Assembly: GCA_963701375.1 (NCBI GenBank)
Contig: CAVOZT010000001.1
Coordinates: forward strand, 682,001 to 746,000
DNA: 64,000 nucleotides
Reading direction: 5' to 3'
Origin: CAVXTF01 sp963701375
GTDB taxonomy: Bacteria > Actinomycetota > Acidimicrobiia > Acidimicrobiales > CAVXTF01
Notes under the pieces: model-generated
What the model saw: the letters and a program-made list of their open reading frames with translations, nothing else
The model's database searches: none
What the model was told of the DNA's origin: nothing
In this document: in pieces, positions 45,799-54,625 of the stretch
Layout of the letters: each line of letters opens with the position of its first letter
Position numbering within the stretch: the first letter of the stretch is position 1
Translations under genes and position numbers: made by a program

Positions 45799-45828
45799 CA
45801 GACGAGGGGCCTCAGGGCCCCTCGTCTG
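45799..45828. terminator. Strong bidirectional hairpin terminator
   Basis: A perfect 13-bp stem (CAGACGAGGGGCC with GGCCCCTCGTCTG) and a 4-base loop lies between the convergent HU and CofC/PIG-L genes. Only a short CTTT follows on the plus side, so efficiency is uncertain. Confidence 0.75.
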
Positions 45829-45856
45829 CTTTACCGAACGACTCAGATCGTGCCTG

Positions 45857-47309
45857 TCAGATGTCGTCGATCCGGTGGAAGGCCTCACCGAATTGGAGTC
45901 CGGCCATCATCGCGTGGAAGGCCAGCTGGGCGCGGACACGCTCGGCAAATGCGTCAGCTTCCGATGCGTAGTCCTCTGCCGCAAGGGTTTTGTCTTCTGT
46001 ACTTGCTTCGATTCCCATAGTCGACCGGTGCTGACTCCGGTGCGCCATCAGCGCGGCGATCTTCGTATCTGAAAATCCGGCGACGTCCTCTACGTGATTC
46101 GGGACGTCTGGCTCGAAGAGCAGCAGGTGGCTCGGACGGTGTGCCTTTCCGATCTCAGGGAAGAACTTCTGGTCACGTGCGGCCACCAGCCCGTCTGTGA
46201 CGAGCCAGCCCGCGTGACGGTGATCCGGATGCAATCGGTATCGCCGCCACGGATCGTGTCCGATTAGCACGTCCGGCTGGACGGCACGGATCACCTCGCA
46301 GACACGCCGGCGCGTTTGCATGTCCGAATCGAGCTCGCCGTCGACAATGTCGAAGAACGAGACGTCGTCACCCCCCAAGATCGATGCGGCTTCGCGCTGC
46401 TCTCGTTTGCGTATTTTCGTCAACTCGGCCGAGTCTGCCGGACGCGTCCCAAGTCCCCTTGGACCCGTCGGTGAGGACCAAGTGGTGAACGCGGCATCCA
46501 GCGGCTGCCCACTTTGCGAGGGTGCCTCCACAGCCGAATTCGATGTCGTCGGGATGTGCGGCGACCGCTAGCGCGATTCCGGGAATCGGCAGGTCGATCG
46601 TGGGCTTTGCACGATTCTCGGGAAGGTCACCTACCGGCACCACGCTGGGTCCGCGGCTCACGTGGAATCGCCGCGGAATGTTCCGAAGCTCATGCGTCGT
46701 TCCCGGGAGCGAGACCGCGGGAATGTCGGCGGGGACGTCCACATCCCATGCGAGGACCGGCTCGCGCACGATTCGTGGCTCGAATCCCAACCTGAGGGAT
46801 TCGTCGCAATGACGGCCGAACGAACCCGGACCGTAACTGAACCGGAACCCTGCTCGAGAAGGCACACAGGCGACGTTGGTTCCGTCGTCGCGCCTGTCGG
46901 GCACGAGAGTCACCCCGCCGAGCCCGGCAAGACGCGCAAGCCCTGACGCAAGTGGCAGGTCGGCGTGCACCACGAGGACCTCTTCAGCACCGGCGGCGGC
47001 AAGTGCGTCGACACCCGCGGTGACGGCTCCGTTCAAGCCGAGGCCGGGCTCTTCTAGCAGCAGAGCTCCGTGCGCCAAGGCCCACGCCGCGACCTCGCGG
47101 TCGTCGCAGACGACTGCGAACGTCAAAGGGGCGATTGCACCGAGCACGTGCTCGGCCATCGTGCGGGCGAGAAGGGCGCGTTCGGACGGGTCCAACGCAG
47201 GCGCGAGGCGCCGTTTTGCCGCACCAAAGCCCTTGACCGGGACCAGCGCCACGCAACCAGACAGCCGCGGGAGTGGTGGCACCGGACCGGTCCCGCGGGC
47301 GCTCGCCAC
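45857..47309 (-). CDS. cofC: CofC (FbiD) guanylyltransferase fused to a PIG-L/LmbE deacetylase, frame broken near 46440
   Basis: One frame runs from a CofC domain (CVALVPVKGFGAAKRRLAPAL, VLVVHADLPL, VDVPADIP) straight into a PIG-L domain (IALAVAAHPDDIEFGCGGTL) without a stop. CofC makes the phospholactyl or phosphoenolpyruvyl guanylate used for coenzyme F420. PIG-L proteins are zinc N-deacetylases of GlcNAc-type substrates (AHPDD, then HDPWRRYRLHPDHRHAG). The C-terminal two thirds of PIG-L lie in another frame (PADSAELTKIRKREQREAAS); removing one base near 46440 gives 484 codons. The GTG start lies seven bases after TACACT. Confidence 0.78.
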
Positions 47310-47361
47310 ACAGCGAAGTGTAAGGACCTTTGGGCTACGACAATCGCCGTATCGTGGCCGG
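47310..47361. promoter_or_regulatory. Divergent leaderless promoters between cofC and the second cyclase
   Basis: Leftward TACACT (47322-47317), seven bases, GTG. Rightward TATCGT (47350-47355), six bases, GTG. No ribosome-binding site is seen on either side. Confidence 0.5.
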
Positions 47362-48780
47362 GTGGCCACAGAGGGCATGAACGAGCCGGAAGGCGCAGAG
47401 AGCCGAGTGGACACCGGGGAACCGAAGGACGCAGCGATCGCCCTCGTGCGCAGATTCCTGGCCGAGCATGGCGCCACAGAAGACGAGATCGACCGAGCGG
47501 AGGCCGAGAACGTGCTGGATCTTCTCGCTGCCGACCGCCTTCTGATTCCCGAAGGAGGGCGGTACACCATCGACGACGTCTCGCGCCTTACGGGCATGGA
47601 CGCAGACGTGCTGCGGTCGTTCTGGCGAGCGCTCGGTTTCGCGGATGTCGTCGCGTCAGAAGAAGCATTTACCGACCTGGACGTCGAAGCGATCGTTCTG
47701 TTGAAGTCGATGATCGATCTCGGCATGACCGATGTCGACCGGGCGATCCACATGACGAGGGTGATCGGGGCTTCGATGGCCCGGATCGCAGATGCGATCA
47801 TGGCTCCGGTCGCGACGGGACTTCACGCGATCCCCGATACGGGCGACAGCGTCGCCGACGCCGAGCGCTACACCGCCCAACACGCGATGTCGGTGCCGGT
47901 GACGGCGAAGCTCCTCGATTTCGTCTGGCGACGCCACGCACAGGCCGCAGTGCGCAGGGCGATGCTGATCAGGTTGAGAGGGGATGCCGGGGGACTTCCG
48001 GTCATGTGCGTCGGGTTCGCCGACATGGTCGGGTTCACCGAGATCAGCCAGCAGCTATCCGAGGACGAGCTCGCGATCATGGTCGGACGATTCGAGGAGA
48101 TCGCACACGACACCGTGACCGCACGCGGCGGGCGGCTGGTGAAGATGATCGGGGACGAGGCGATGTTCGTCGCCGACACGGCGCTGGACGGGGCGCTCAT
48201 AGCGACGAGCCTCGCAGATGCCTACGCGGACGACGAGATGCTCTCCGACGTCCGCGTCTCGCTCGCGTTCGGCAGCGTGCTGCTGCGAGACGGCGACTAC
48301 TTCGGGCCCACGGTGAATCTCGCGAGCCGATCGGTCGGCATCGCCCGCCCGGGCAGCGTCATCGTCACGAGCTCTTTTCGTGAAACTCTCGCGAAGGAGG
48401 TCGAACAGATCGAAAACGCGACAGAGCCGGGTAGCGGAGGGGAGAACGCGTCCGGAGACGATGGTTTCGTGTTGAGGGCTCTCAGGCCGCGGCGGCTGAA
48501 AGGGCTCGGTTGGGTACCCCTCTGGGTGCTGGAGCGCCCAGGTGTCCACGACGGGTCTCCTGCGGAGCGTGCAACGAGTCGATGGGAGCGTCTGTCCGAG
48601 GCGCTGAAGGACCTCGACGACGTCCGCGAGAAAGGGGAGCGCCTGCTCGCAGGAGATACGGCCGTGCTGCTGGCCTCAGGGCTCGGTGATTCGCAGAGTC
48701 GCGATGCCGAAGGGCCTCAGGACGAAGCTGCCCTCGAACGGGGCAACAGGCCTGCCTCTCAGGTCGACCAGCCAACCTGA
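47362..48780 (+). CDS. Class III adenylate/guanylate cyclase with Rv1264-like regulatory N-domain (second copy)
   Basis: A 472-residue paralogue of the cyclase at 33.9 kb. The N-terminal domain contains YTIDDVSRLTGMDADVLRSFWRALGF and helices ending in the linker to the catalytic domain. The catalytic part has both metal aspartates (GFADMVGFTEI, MIGDEAMFVA) and YFGPTVNLASRS. A C-terminal extension of about 80 residues follows the cyclase fold. An open frame continues 160 codons upstream, but it is antisense to cofC and not protein-like. The last 105 bases overlap the convergent alpha-mannosidase. Confidence 0.83.
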   Translation: MATEGMNEPEGAESRVDTGEPKDAAIALVRRFLAEHGATEDEIDRAEAENVLDLLAADRLLIPEGGRYTIDDVSRLTGMDADVLRSFWRALGFADVVASEEAFTDLDVEAIVLLKSMIDLGMTDVDRAIHMTRVIGASMARIADAIMAPVATGLHAIPDTGDSVADAERYTAQHAMSVPVTAKLLDFVWRRHAQAAVRRAMLIRLRGDAGGLPVMCVGFADMVGFTEISQQLSEDELAIMVGRFEEIAHDTVTARGGRLVKMIGDEAMFVADTALDGALIATSLADAYADDEMLSDVRVSLAFGSVLLRDGDYFGPTVNLASRSVGIARPGSVIVTSSFRETLAKEVEQIENATEPGSGGENASGDDGFVLRALRPRRLKGLGWVPLWVLERPGVHDGSPAERATSRWERLSEALKDLDDVREKGERLLAGDTAVLLASGLGDSQSRDAEGPQDEAALERGNRPASQVDQPT

Positions 48781-51366
48781 TCGCGAAGCGAGCATCACCG
48801 TCGTATCCGACTGTGTCGGGTTGAACACCCGCACCTCGAGTGCGCCCGCCTCACGCCTGATCGCAGAAACCTCGGCTCCCTCGACGCGAAGCATGGAACC
48901 CGAGTCCTGGCGTGTGCCCAACCCAGGCGAGTGGACGAGCTCGAGTGGCAAGAAGGCGTCGTCGACGAGGGCATAAGGATCGGGGCAATCGATCTGGAGC
49001 GCGTAGTGGGCCTCTACCGCCTTACCGACCATCTGCAATCCTTCGACGGGCGTGAGGGGCCCGGCCGGCAACGGCCTGTAGGCCATCCCGAGGCGCGAGA
49101 GCATGCCGGTCGACCTGAGCAGCGTGACGGCGATCGCCTTCGCCCTTGTCTCGTCGGACGGCTCGGGCCTGTCGAGGTCAACGAGCTCGTACTCGAGCAA
49201 CCCGGTGTGAGCCACCGTCAGGCGCCCGGCGCTCACGAACCGCCGGGAGGGGAACGTAGGCAGCCCGAACTCGTCGGCGCGCCCTTCTGCTGTGAGGCCG
49301 CGGCGCACGATTGCGAATGCGCATTCCGCCAGCGAGTGATCGGCGGGATCGGGCAACGGCAAGTGCACACGAAGGCGATGGTCGCGGCTCGGGTTCACGA
49401 ACCTGGTGGTGACGCGTACGAAAGGCTCGTCTGCTCGAACCGTGAGGGTCGTCGTGACCTCGACGCGTTGCTCACCGACCCTCTTTTGAGTCATTGGGTC
49501 TACGTGATCGGGCCAGACGAAGTCTGAGACCACCCTCGTTGTCGCCTCGACCGGTCCGGTCGAAAGAGAGGTCACAGAGACCGAGTCGGGGGAGCTGACG
49601 AGCCGGTCGTCTCGAGGAGGCGAGTAGTTGTAGGAGTCCCCGAGATCGCCGCCGTCTGTCAACGTCCCGAACCCGGGTATCCCGTCGAGGGAGAAGGTCC
49701 CGCCCGACTTGTCCACCGAAACGGTGACGAGCCCGTTGGACACGGCGACCTCGTCGCCGCCGTCGGTCACAGAGACCGGGTGCTCGGGTTCGACTGGTTC
49801 GAACCGGGACCAACCGAGTCCCTGTACGGGCGCGACGCGAGCGAGCACCCGGACCGCGTCCGGTTGACCGATCCGTACTCTCACTAGGGCGTCTGGACGT
49901 GCCCCGAGCCGGGTGTAGACGTCCTGTTTGATCGTGGCGATCGGCACGTCGAACCGCTCTTCTTGGCCGAACTCGATCGTGATGTCGATTCCGGTGTCGT
50001 CCTCCGTCACCTGGATGTCCTGGATCCACGTATGCGCGTCGATCTGGCTCCCGCTCGGCAGGAGCCCGATGAGCATCCTGACCGTTTGAGCGTCGAGGCT
50101 CATCGCGCCCATACCCCTCGGGATACCGAACGCACCGGGAGGTGCCTCGAGCATCTGCGTCCCTGCCGGCGCCTCGGATCCCGGCAGCACTGCTTCGACT
50201 GCGCCGCCGCGCGGCCGTGCAGACGGGTTCACCACGAAAGCACCCGGTTGCTGGAGGCTGCGCGAGAAGGTCTTGAGCGCCCCCTCTGCGATCCCCTCTG
50301 CGATGACCCGCGATTCCGCGAACCGGTAGAGCACGGCGTCGACGACATCGTCAACCGAGCAGGCGCAGATGGAGTCGTGAGCGGAATTCCTCACGACTCC
50401 GAGCCACGCAAGCTCGAGAAGCCGAGCGGGCCACGACGAGGCAGATTGGAACAGTGCCGCATACGGCTCGGCACGCCGTTCGAGTTCGCGTTCGGTGACG
50501 GCGGCGGCGTACTTGACGTCCACACGGTTGGAAGCCACTCCCATGAGCACGTTGGCTCTCGAACCCGAACGCAGTTCGCCCGTCCATGTCGTGAGTCCGT
50601 CTTTCGGGGCTCTGCCGAGGTACTCAGGTAGAGAGGTGATCTCGAGCTCGAAGTCGTCCTGGATGTCGTTCGCCTCAGCGACCACCCGTCCGAGCCACGA
50701 CTGCGGCTCTTGATGATCGGTTCCGTTCATGAACAACAGACCGTCGAGCAAGAAGCTGCCTACCTCGCCGATGTGATCGTCGATCCTCCGCACGAGGGCC
50801 TTGGCGTCGTCGCCGATTGCGGCACCGTTGCCATAGCCGGTCATCAGGTACTCGGCACGCACCCGAGAGCCGTCGGGCGCCTCCCAGTTGAATGCGCTCT
50901 TGTCCACCGCCGACGGGACGCCTCGCCACACGACCGCGTGCTCGAATCCGGCGAGGCGAAGGATCTGCGGCATCTGAGCGATGTGCCCGAACATGTCAGG
51001 GAGGTATCCGACCTCCATCACTCCGCCGAATGCCGCGCCACGCGCGAACCCAAGCTGCAGGTTTCTCACGATGGTCTCGCCCGAGACGAGGAACTCGTCC
51101 ATCAGGATGTACCAGGGCCCCATCGCGAGCCTGCCGGTCGCGGCGAGACCACGCAGGTGGCTCTCGGCCTCGGGACGCACCTCGAGGTAATCGTCGACGA
51201 CCGCCATCTGACCGTCGAGAAGGAACCTGGCGTAAGACGGGTCTCTCTCCAGGATCGGGACGAGGGTGTCGAGCATCTCCACCAGTCGCATCCTGAAGCT
51301 CTGGTAGGGCTCGTACCACTCCCGGTCCCAGTGGGTGTGCGGGACGATCGCTACGCGTCGAGACAT
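48676..51366 (-). CDS. Glycoside hydrolase family 38 alpha-mannosidase
   Basis: An 896-residue cytoplasmic enzyme. GH38 hallmarks are HTHWDREWY (residues 10-18, zinc ligands), the nucleophile Asp124 in YLPDMFGH and NSAHDSICACSVDDVVDAV in the mid-section. It should remove alpha-mannosyl residues or process phosphorylated mannosyl-glycerate-type sugars as in MngB. The ATG at 51366 places the zinc motif at the usual distance. It diverges from the acyl-CoA synthetase gene (35 bases between starts). Its 3' end overlaps the cyclase by 105 bases. Confidence 0.87.
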   Translation of the reverse strand: MSRRVAIVPHTHWDREWYEPYQSFRMRLVEMLDTLVPILERDPSYARFLLDGQMAVVDDYLEVRPEAESHLRGLAATGRLAMGPWYILMDEFLVSGETIVRNLQLGFARGAAFGGVMEVGYLPDMFGHIAQMPQILRLAGFEHAVVWRGVPSAVDKSAFNWEAPDGSRVRAEYLMTGYGNGAAIGDDAKALVRRIDDHIGEVGSFLLDGLLFMNGTDHQEPQSWLGRVVAEANDIQDDFELEITSLPEYLGRAPKDGLTTWTGELRSGSRANVLMGVASNRVDVKYAAAVTERELERRAEPYAALFQSASSWPARLLELAWLGVVRNSAHDSICACSVDDVVDAVLYRFAESRVIAEGIAEGALKTFSRSLQQPGAFVVNPSARPRGGAVEAVLPGSEAPAGTQMLEAPPGAFGIPRGMGAMSLDAQTVRMLIGLLPSGSQIDAHTWIQDIQVTEDDTGIDITIEFGQEERFDVPIATIKQDVYTRLGARPDALVRVRIGQPDAVRVLARVAPVQGLGWSRFEPVEPEHPVSVTDGGDEVAVSNGLVTVSVDKSGGTFSLDGIPGFGTLTDGGDLGDSYNYSPPRDDRLVSSPDSVSVTSLSTGPVEATTRVVSDFVWPDHVDPMTQKRVGEQRVEVTTTLTVRADEPFVRVTTRFVNPSRDHRLRVHLPLPDPADHSLAECAFAIVRRGLTAEGRADEFGLPTFPSRRFVSAGRLTVAHTGLLEYELVDLDRPEPSDETRAKAIAVTLLRSTGMLSRLGMAYRPLPAGPLTPVEGLQMVGKAVEAHYALQIDCPDPYALVDDAFLPLELVHSPGLGTRQDSGSMLRVEGAEVSAIRREAGALEVRVFNPTQSDTTVMLASRSGWLVDLRGRPVAPFEGSFVLRPFGIATLRITEP

Positions 51367-51401
51367 GGGCTGCAGGCTATTCCCGGATAGCTTCGGCGAC
51401 C

Positions 51402-53010
51402 ATGCGCCCTCTCGGATGGCGAGCACACCTATCCCCTGATCCCGACGCTATTGAGGTCGTCCTCGACGTGACGGCGGGGCGGTCCCTTCCCCGGGTCTGG
51501 GCGGATCGTTGGGCGTCGGAGCCGGCTGCAGACACCATTTTCGTCGCCTCCGTGGACGGCGACCCCGCTGACAACCGGAGATGGGTGAACGCCGGCGAGC
51601 TCGACGCGAGATCTCGCGACGCCGCGTCGGAGCTGTGTCGCTTGGGCCTCGCCGAGCACTCACGGATCCTTTGGAACGCTGACAGGTCTCTCGCATCTGT
51701 GATTGCGTGTCTGGGGGTGCTTCGCGGGGCTCGTTCTCGTCCCTCTTGACCCGAAGCTGACCGAGCGCGAGCTGCGACACGTGGTCGACGAGGTCCGTCC
51801 CGCCGCTGCGATAGTCGACGACCCGGGCCGCGCCGACATCGTCGGTCGGATTCCAATAGGCGGGGGCGCACCGGCGTCGGTGCTCGACACGTCGCTTCGC
51901 GCACGCTCGGACAGCAGACCGACGTCTGGTGCCGCGGTGAGGGGCGACATCGACGGAATCGACACCGCCGGACCCGACGCGCCCGCGCTCATCGGCTTCA
52001 CGTCCGGTACGACGGGGGCTCCCAAAGGTGCGGTGTTGACCCACGCCAACCTGCTCGCCAACGCCGAGTCCCTGCGATTGGCGTGGGGTTGGACACCCGA
52101 GGACCGGATCGTCCACGCGCTGCCCCTGTTCCACGGACACGGGCTGTGCGCCGCTCTGTTCGGGTCTTTGAACGCAGGTGGATCAGCAGTGCTTCTCGGA
52201 GGTTTCGAGTCCGGAGCGGTTGTCGATGCGGTGGCTGAGCACGGGGCAAGCTTGTTCTTCGGAGTCCCGACGATGTACCACCGTCTCGCGGCGTCGGGAC
52301 GATCTTCTGAGCTCGGCCGCCTTCGGCTCGCCGTGTCGGGTTCTGCCGCACTGCCCGCCGAGCTCCACCGCGAGATCGGGCGAGCTTCAGGACTAGCGGT
52401 GCTGGAGCGGTACGGGATGACCGAGACGCTGCTGACGGTCTCGAACCCGTTGGTGGGCGAGAGGCGACCTGGAGCAATTGGGTTTCCCCTTCCTGGCACG
52501 GAGGTAGTCGTGGGAGAGGTGCAGCGCGATTCAACAGAAGGTTTGGATGACGCAGGGCTCGACGATGGGGGCGCGGAGCTCGCTGTCCGAGGACCGACAG
52601 TTTTCTCGGGATACTTCGACAAGCCGGCGCAGACCGAGGAACGGTTCACCGGCGGCTGGTTCACGACGGGTGACATCGGGGTAGTCGAAGACGGGTACAT
52701 AAGGCTTCTCGGACGCGTCACCGAGGTCGTCATCTCGGGGGGGCACAACGTCTACCCGGCCGAGGTGGAGGACGTCCTGTTGCGGCATCCCGACGTAGCC
52801 GAGGTGGCCGTGTCCGGTACTCCTTCGGACGAGTGGGGCGAGGTCGTGACCGCTTGGGTGGTGCCGGCCTCGGGGAAGCTGGACGTCGAGGCGCTGCTCG
52901 CACACGCGGCCACCGGGCTCGCGCCCTACAAGAGGCCGAGGATCGTGAGGCAGGTCGACAGCCTGCCTCGGAACTCCATGGGCAAGGTGATGCGCCGATC
53001 GCTGGACTGA
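51402..53010 (+). CDS. AMP-forming acyl-CoA synthetase (malonyl-CoA-synthetase-like), frame broken near 51727
   Basis: The main frame has class I adenylate-forming motifs: GFTSGTTGAPKGAVLTHANL (A3), ERYGMTETL (A5), GWFTTGDIGVVEDGYIRLLGR (A7/A8) and the A10 lysine in PRNSMGKVMRR. The order and short N-domain resemble MatB-type malonyl/methylmalonyl-CoA synthetases. The first 110 residues (ending SLASVIACLGVLR) are in another frame; restoring two bases, for example CG at 51723-51727, gives AGLVLVPLDPKLTERELR in frame. About 536 residues in all. The substrate is uncertain. Confidence 0.82.
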
Positions 53011-53056
53011 GCCCAGAGCCGTCGATCGGTCGCTCGCCCAGATCAGTTGTTCTGCC

Positions 53057-53530
53057 TCACAACTGGGTTTGGCGACGGCGGGCGGCGACGGCGTCGACGA
53101 CAGCGTCCGCCACCACGCTCACCGGCGTTTTCGTATCGACGATGAGGTCCGCTGCGTCGCGTAGGAGGGGAACCACCCACTCGATGTCGGACAGCACGCA
53201 GTCCCGGTCGCTCTGCGACTTGCCGAAGGAGTTCGTGGTTCGCGTCCGCAGCCGCTCGAGGATCACTTCGACCGGTGCACTCAGGAGCACCTTGAAACCG
53301 AACTTCAACTGGGTCTGCTCGTCGGAGCAGCCTGCGAAGAACAACAGCTGGTCGTTGTGCTGGTCGAACAGGGTTCGGATGAGGTCAAGTCGCCACCCCC
53401 ACCTCCCCTCAGGGCCCGGTTGGGTGAAGCCGTCGTCGTCGGCGTCGTAGGCGACATATCCGCGGCTGCGAAGCTCCTTCACAAGGGACGACTTACCTGT
53501 CCCGGAAACCCCGGTGAGCAGCACGCGCAT
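53057..53530 (-). CDS. Small P-loop kinase/ATPase (shikimate/gluconate-kinase-like fold)
   Basis: A 157-residue protein with Walker A LLTGVSGTGKSS at the N-terminus, a lid-like segment RLRTRTTNSFGKSQSDR and a final helix that ends in basic residues. The aspartates in YVAYDADDDG may bind the second substrate. The phosphate acceptor is unknown. The ATG at 53530 lies eight bases after a TACCAT box; the divergent isomerase gene has its own leaderless-type start 30 bases away. Confidence 0.72.
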   Translation of the reverse strand: MRVLLTGVSGTGKSSLVKELRSRGYVAYDADDDGFTQPGPEGRWGWRLDLIRTLFDQHNDQLLFFAGCSDEQTQLKFGFKVLLSAPVEVILERLRTRTTNSFGKSQSDRDCVLSDIEWVVPLLRDAADLIVDTKTPVSVVADAVVDAVAARRRQTQL

Positions 53531-53559
53531 CGTCACCAATGGTAGGTAGCGTTCGGCGG
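53531..53559. promoter_or_regulatory. Overlapping divergent leaderless promoters (P-loop kinase and isomerase)
   Basis: Leftward TACCAT (53544-53539), eight bases, ATG. Rightward TAGCGT (53547-53552), seven bases, ATG. The whole intergenic region is 29 bases, so the two polymerases would compete. Confidence 0.5.
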
Positions 53560-53973
53560 ATGAGGATCGCATTCGGCACGGACGAACAGACACCTCTCAC
53601 CGGCGCGATGCGCGCCCACCTCGAGAAGGCGGGCCACCAGGTCGTCGATGTTGCGAAGGGTGAAGAGTGGCCCGAAGTCGGGCGCGCGGTAGGCGAGGCC
53701 GTGGCGAAACGGACATCGGACATCGGTGTCGTGTGCTGCTACACAGGGACCGGGGTGGCCATGGCCGCCAACAAGGTCAAGGGTGTGAGAGCGGCACTCT
53801 GCACGGACGCGTCCACAGCAGCCGGAGCGCGCCGATGGAACGACTCGAACGTGCTCGCCGTCGGTCTGCGTCTTGCATCTGAGGTCGTCGCCGCCGAGAT
53901 GCTCGACGCTTTCATCTCCACTCAGGTCGACGAGACCGAGCGCGCTGCGATCGCCCGTGTCGAGCCTCAATGA
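53560..53973 (+). CDS. RpiB/LacAB-family sugar-phosphate isomerase
   Basis: A 137-residue protein with the RpiB fold: MRIAFGTDEQTPLTGAMRAH at the N-terminus, the catalytic cysteine in VVCCYTGTGVAMAANKVKGVRAA and WNDSNVLAVGLR. RpiB enzymes interconvert ribose 5-phosphate and ribulose 5-phosphate; relatives act on galactose or allose phosphates. The opening aspartate/histidine pair (GxDHAG in typical RpiB) reads FGTDEQ here, so substrate specificity may differ. Confidence 0.8.
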   Translation: MRIAFGTDEQTPLTGAMRAHLEKAGHQVVDVAKGEEWPEVGRAVGEAVAKRTSDIGVVCCYTGTGVAMAANKVKGVRAALCTDASTAAGARRWNDSNVLAVGLRLASEVVAAEMLDAFISTQVDETERAAIARVEPQ

Positions 53974-53997
53974 GAGCCTGAAGTAGCCTGCCGGACC

Positions 53998-54282
53998 GTG
54001 CCCACATTCTTGATGCTGTCGACGCTCGGACCCGAGGGAATGGCGACCTTGAAGACCCATCCGGCGCGGTTGCGCGAGGTGAACTCAGAGGTCGAGGCGA
54101 TGGGGTGCCAGGTGGTGGCCCAGTGGGCGCTGCTCGGCGACTACGACTTTGCGACCGTGCTCGAGGCTCCGGACGACAAAGCCGTGGCGCGTGTCGCGGT
54201 CGCACTCGGGGCCAGGGGGACCTTGAAGACCAGGACGCTTTCGGCCATCCCGATCGACGAGTTCATCGATCTGCTCGGCTGA
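53998..54282 (+). CDS. GYD-domain protein
   Basis: A 94-residue protein with the GYD-family pattern: LSTLGPEGMATLKTHPARLREVNSEVEAMG, then WALLGDYDFATVLEAPDD and TLSAIPIDEF. GYD proteins are small ferredoxin-like oligomers of unknown function. The GTG at 53998 lies eight bases after TAGCCT. It follows the isomerase by 24 bases. Confidence 0.8.
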   Translation: MPTFLMLSTLGPEGMATLKTHPARLREVNSEVEAMGCQVVAQWALLGDYDFATVLEAPDDKAVARVAVALGARGTLKTRTLSAIPIDEFIDLLG

Positions 54283-54335
54283 CGAGGTTCGAGCCGACTG
54301 CCTCTCAACCGACCGGGATCGTGAAGACGGTCAGA

Positions 54336-54575
54336 TCAGTACCACCAGAAATCGCGTTTGCGCCGTTCGGGGCGGATCTCTTGTGGATCGAACTCGTCCG
54401 GAAGGACGCTCCCGTCGGAGAGCCTCTTTATCTTGTAGCGCCCCCCAGTGTGACCCGCGACCTCGAACCCACGAGACCAGGAGCCGACGAACCGACTGCG
54501 CACCTCGACCGGAGTGCCGACCGCAATGACCTCGGGTTCTGTAACGACGAGCACACGGGTCGTAACTTCAGCCAC
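54336..54575 (-). CDS. Small conserved-looking basic protein of unknown function
   Basis: A 79-residue protein. The central part EVRSRFVGSWSRGFEVAGHTGG followed by YKIKRLSDGSVLPDEFDP has the look of a small SH3-like or PilZ-type beta barrel, and the C-terminus is RRKRDFWWY. The GTG at 54575 has AAAGG about six bases upstream; a longer frame exists but is not protein-like. I do not recognise a named family. It faces RNase HII divergently. Confidence 0.6.
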   Translation of the reverse strand: MAEVTTRVLVVTEPEVIAVGTPVEVRSRFVGSWSRGFEVAGHTGGRYKIKRLSDGSVLPDEFDPQEIRPERRKRDFWWY

Positions 54576-54625
54576 GCGCTCCCTTTCTACGAGAAGCTCG
54601 CAGGAGCATTGAAGATGGTCACACC

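Noticed and set aside
44924..45799. 291-codon minus-strand frame rich in Leu/Arg/Ala opposite the HU gene
   Set aside because: A mirror of the repetitive lysine/alanine tail; the plus strand has the HU fold and a ribosome-binding site.
46876..47361. 160-codon upstream extension of the second cyclase
   Set aside because: It is antisense to the CofC domain and has no family-like sequence; a leaderless-type start at 47362 fits.
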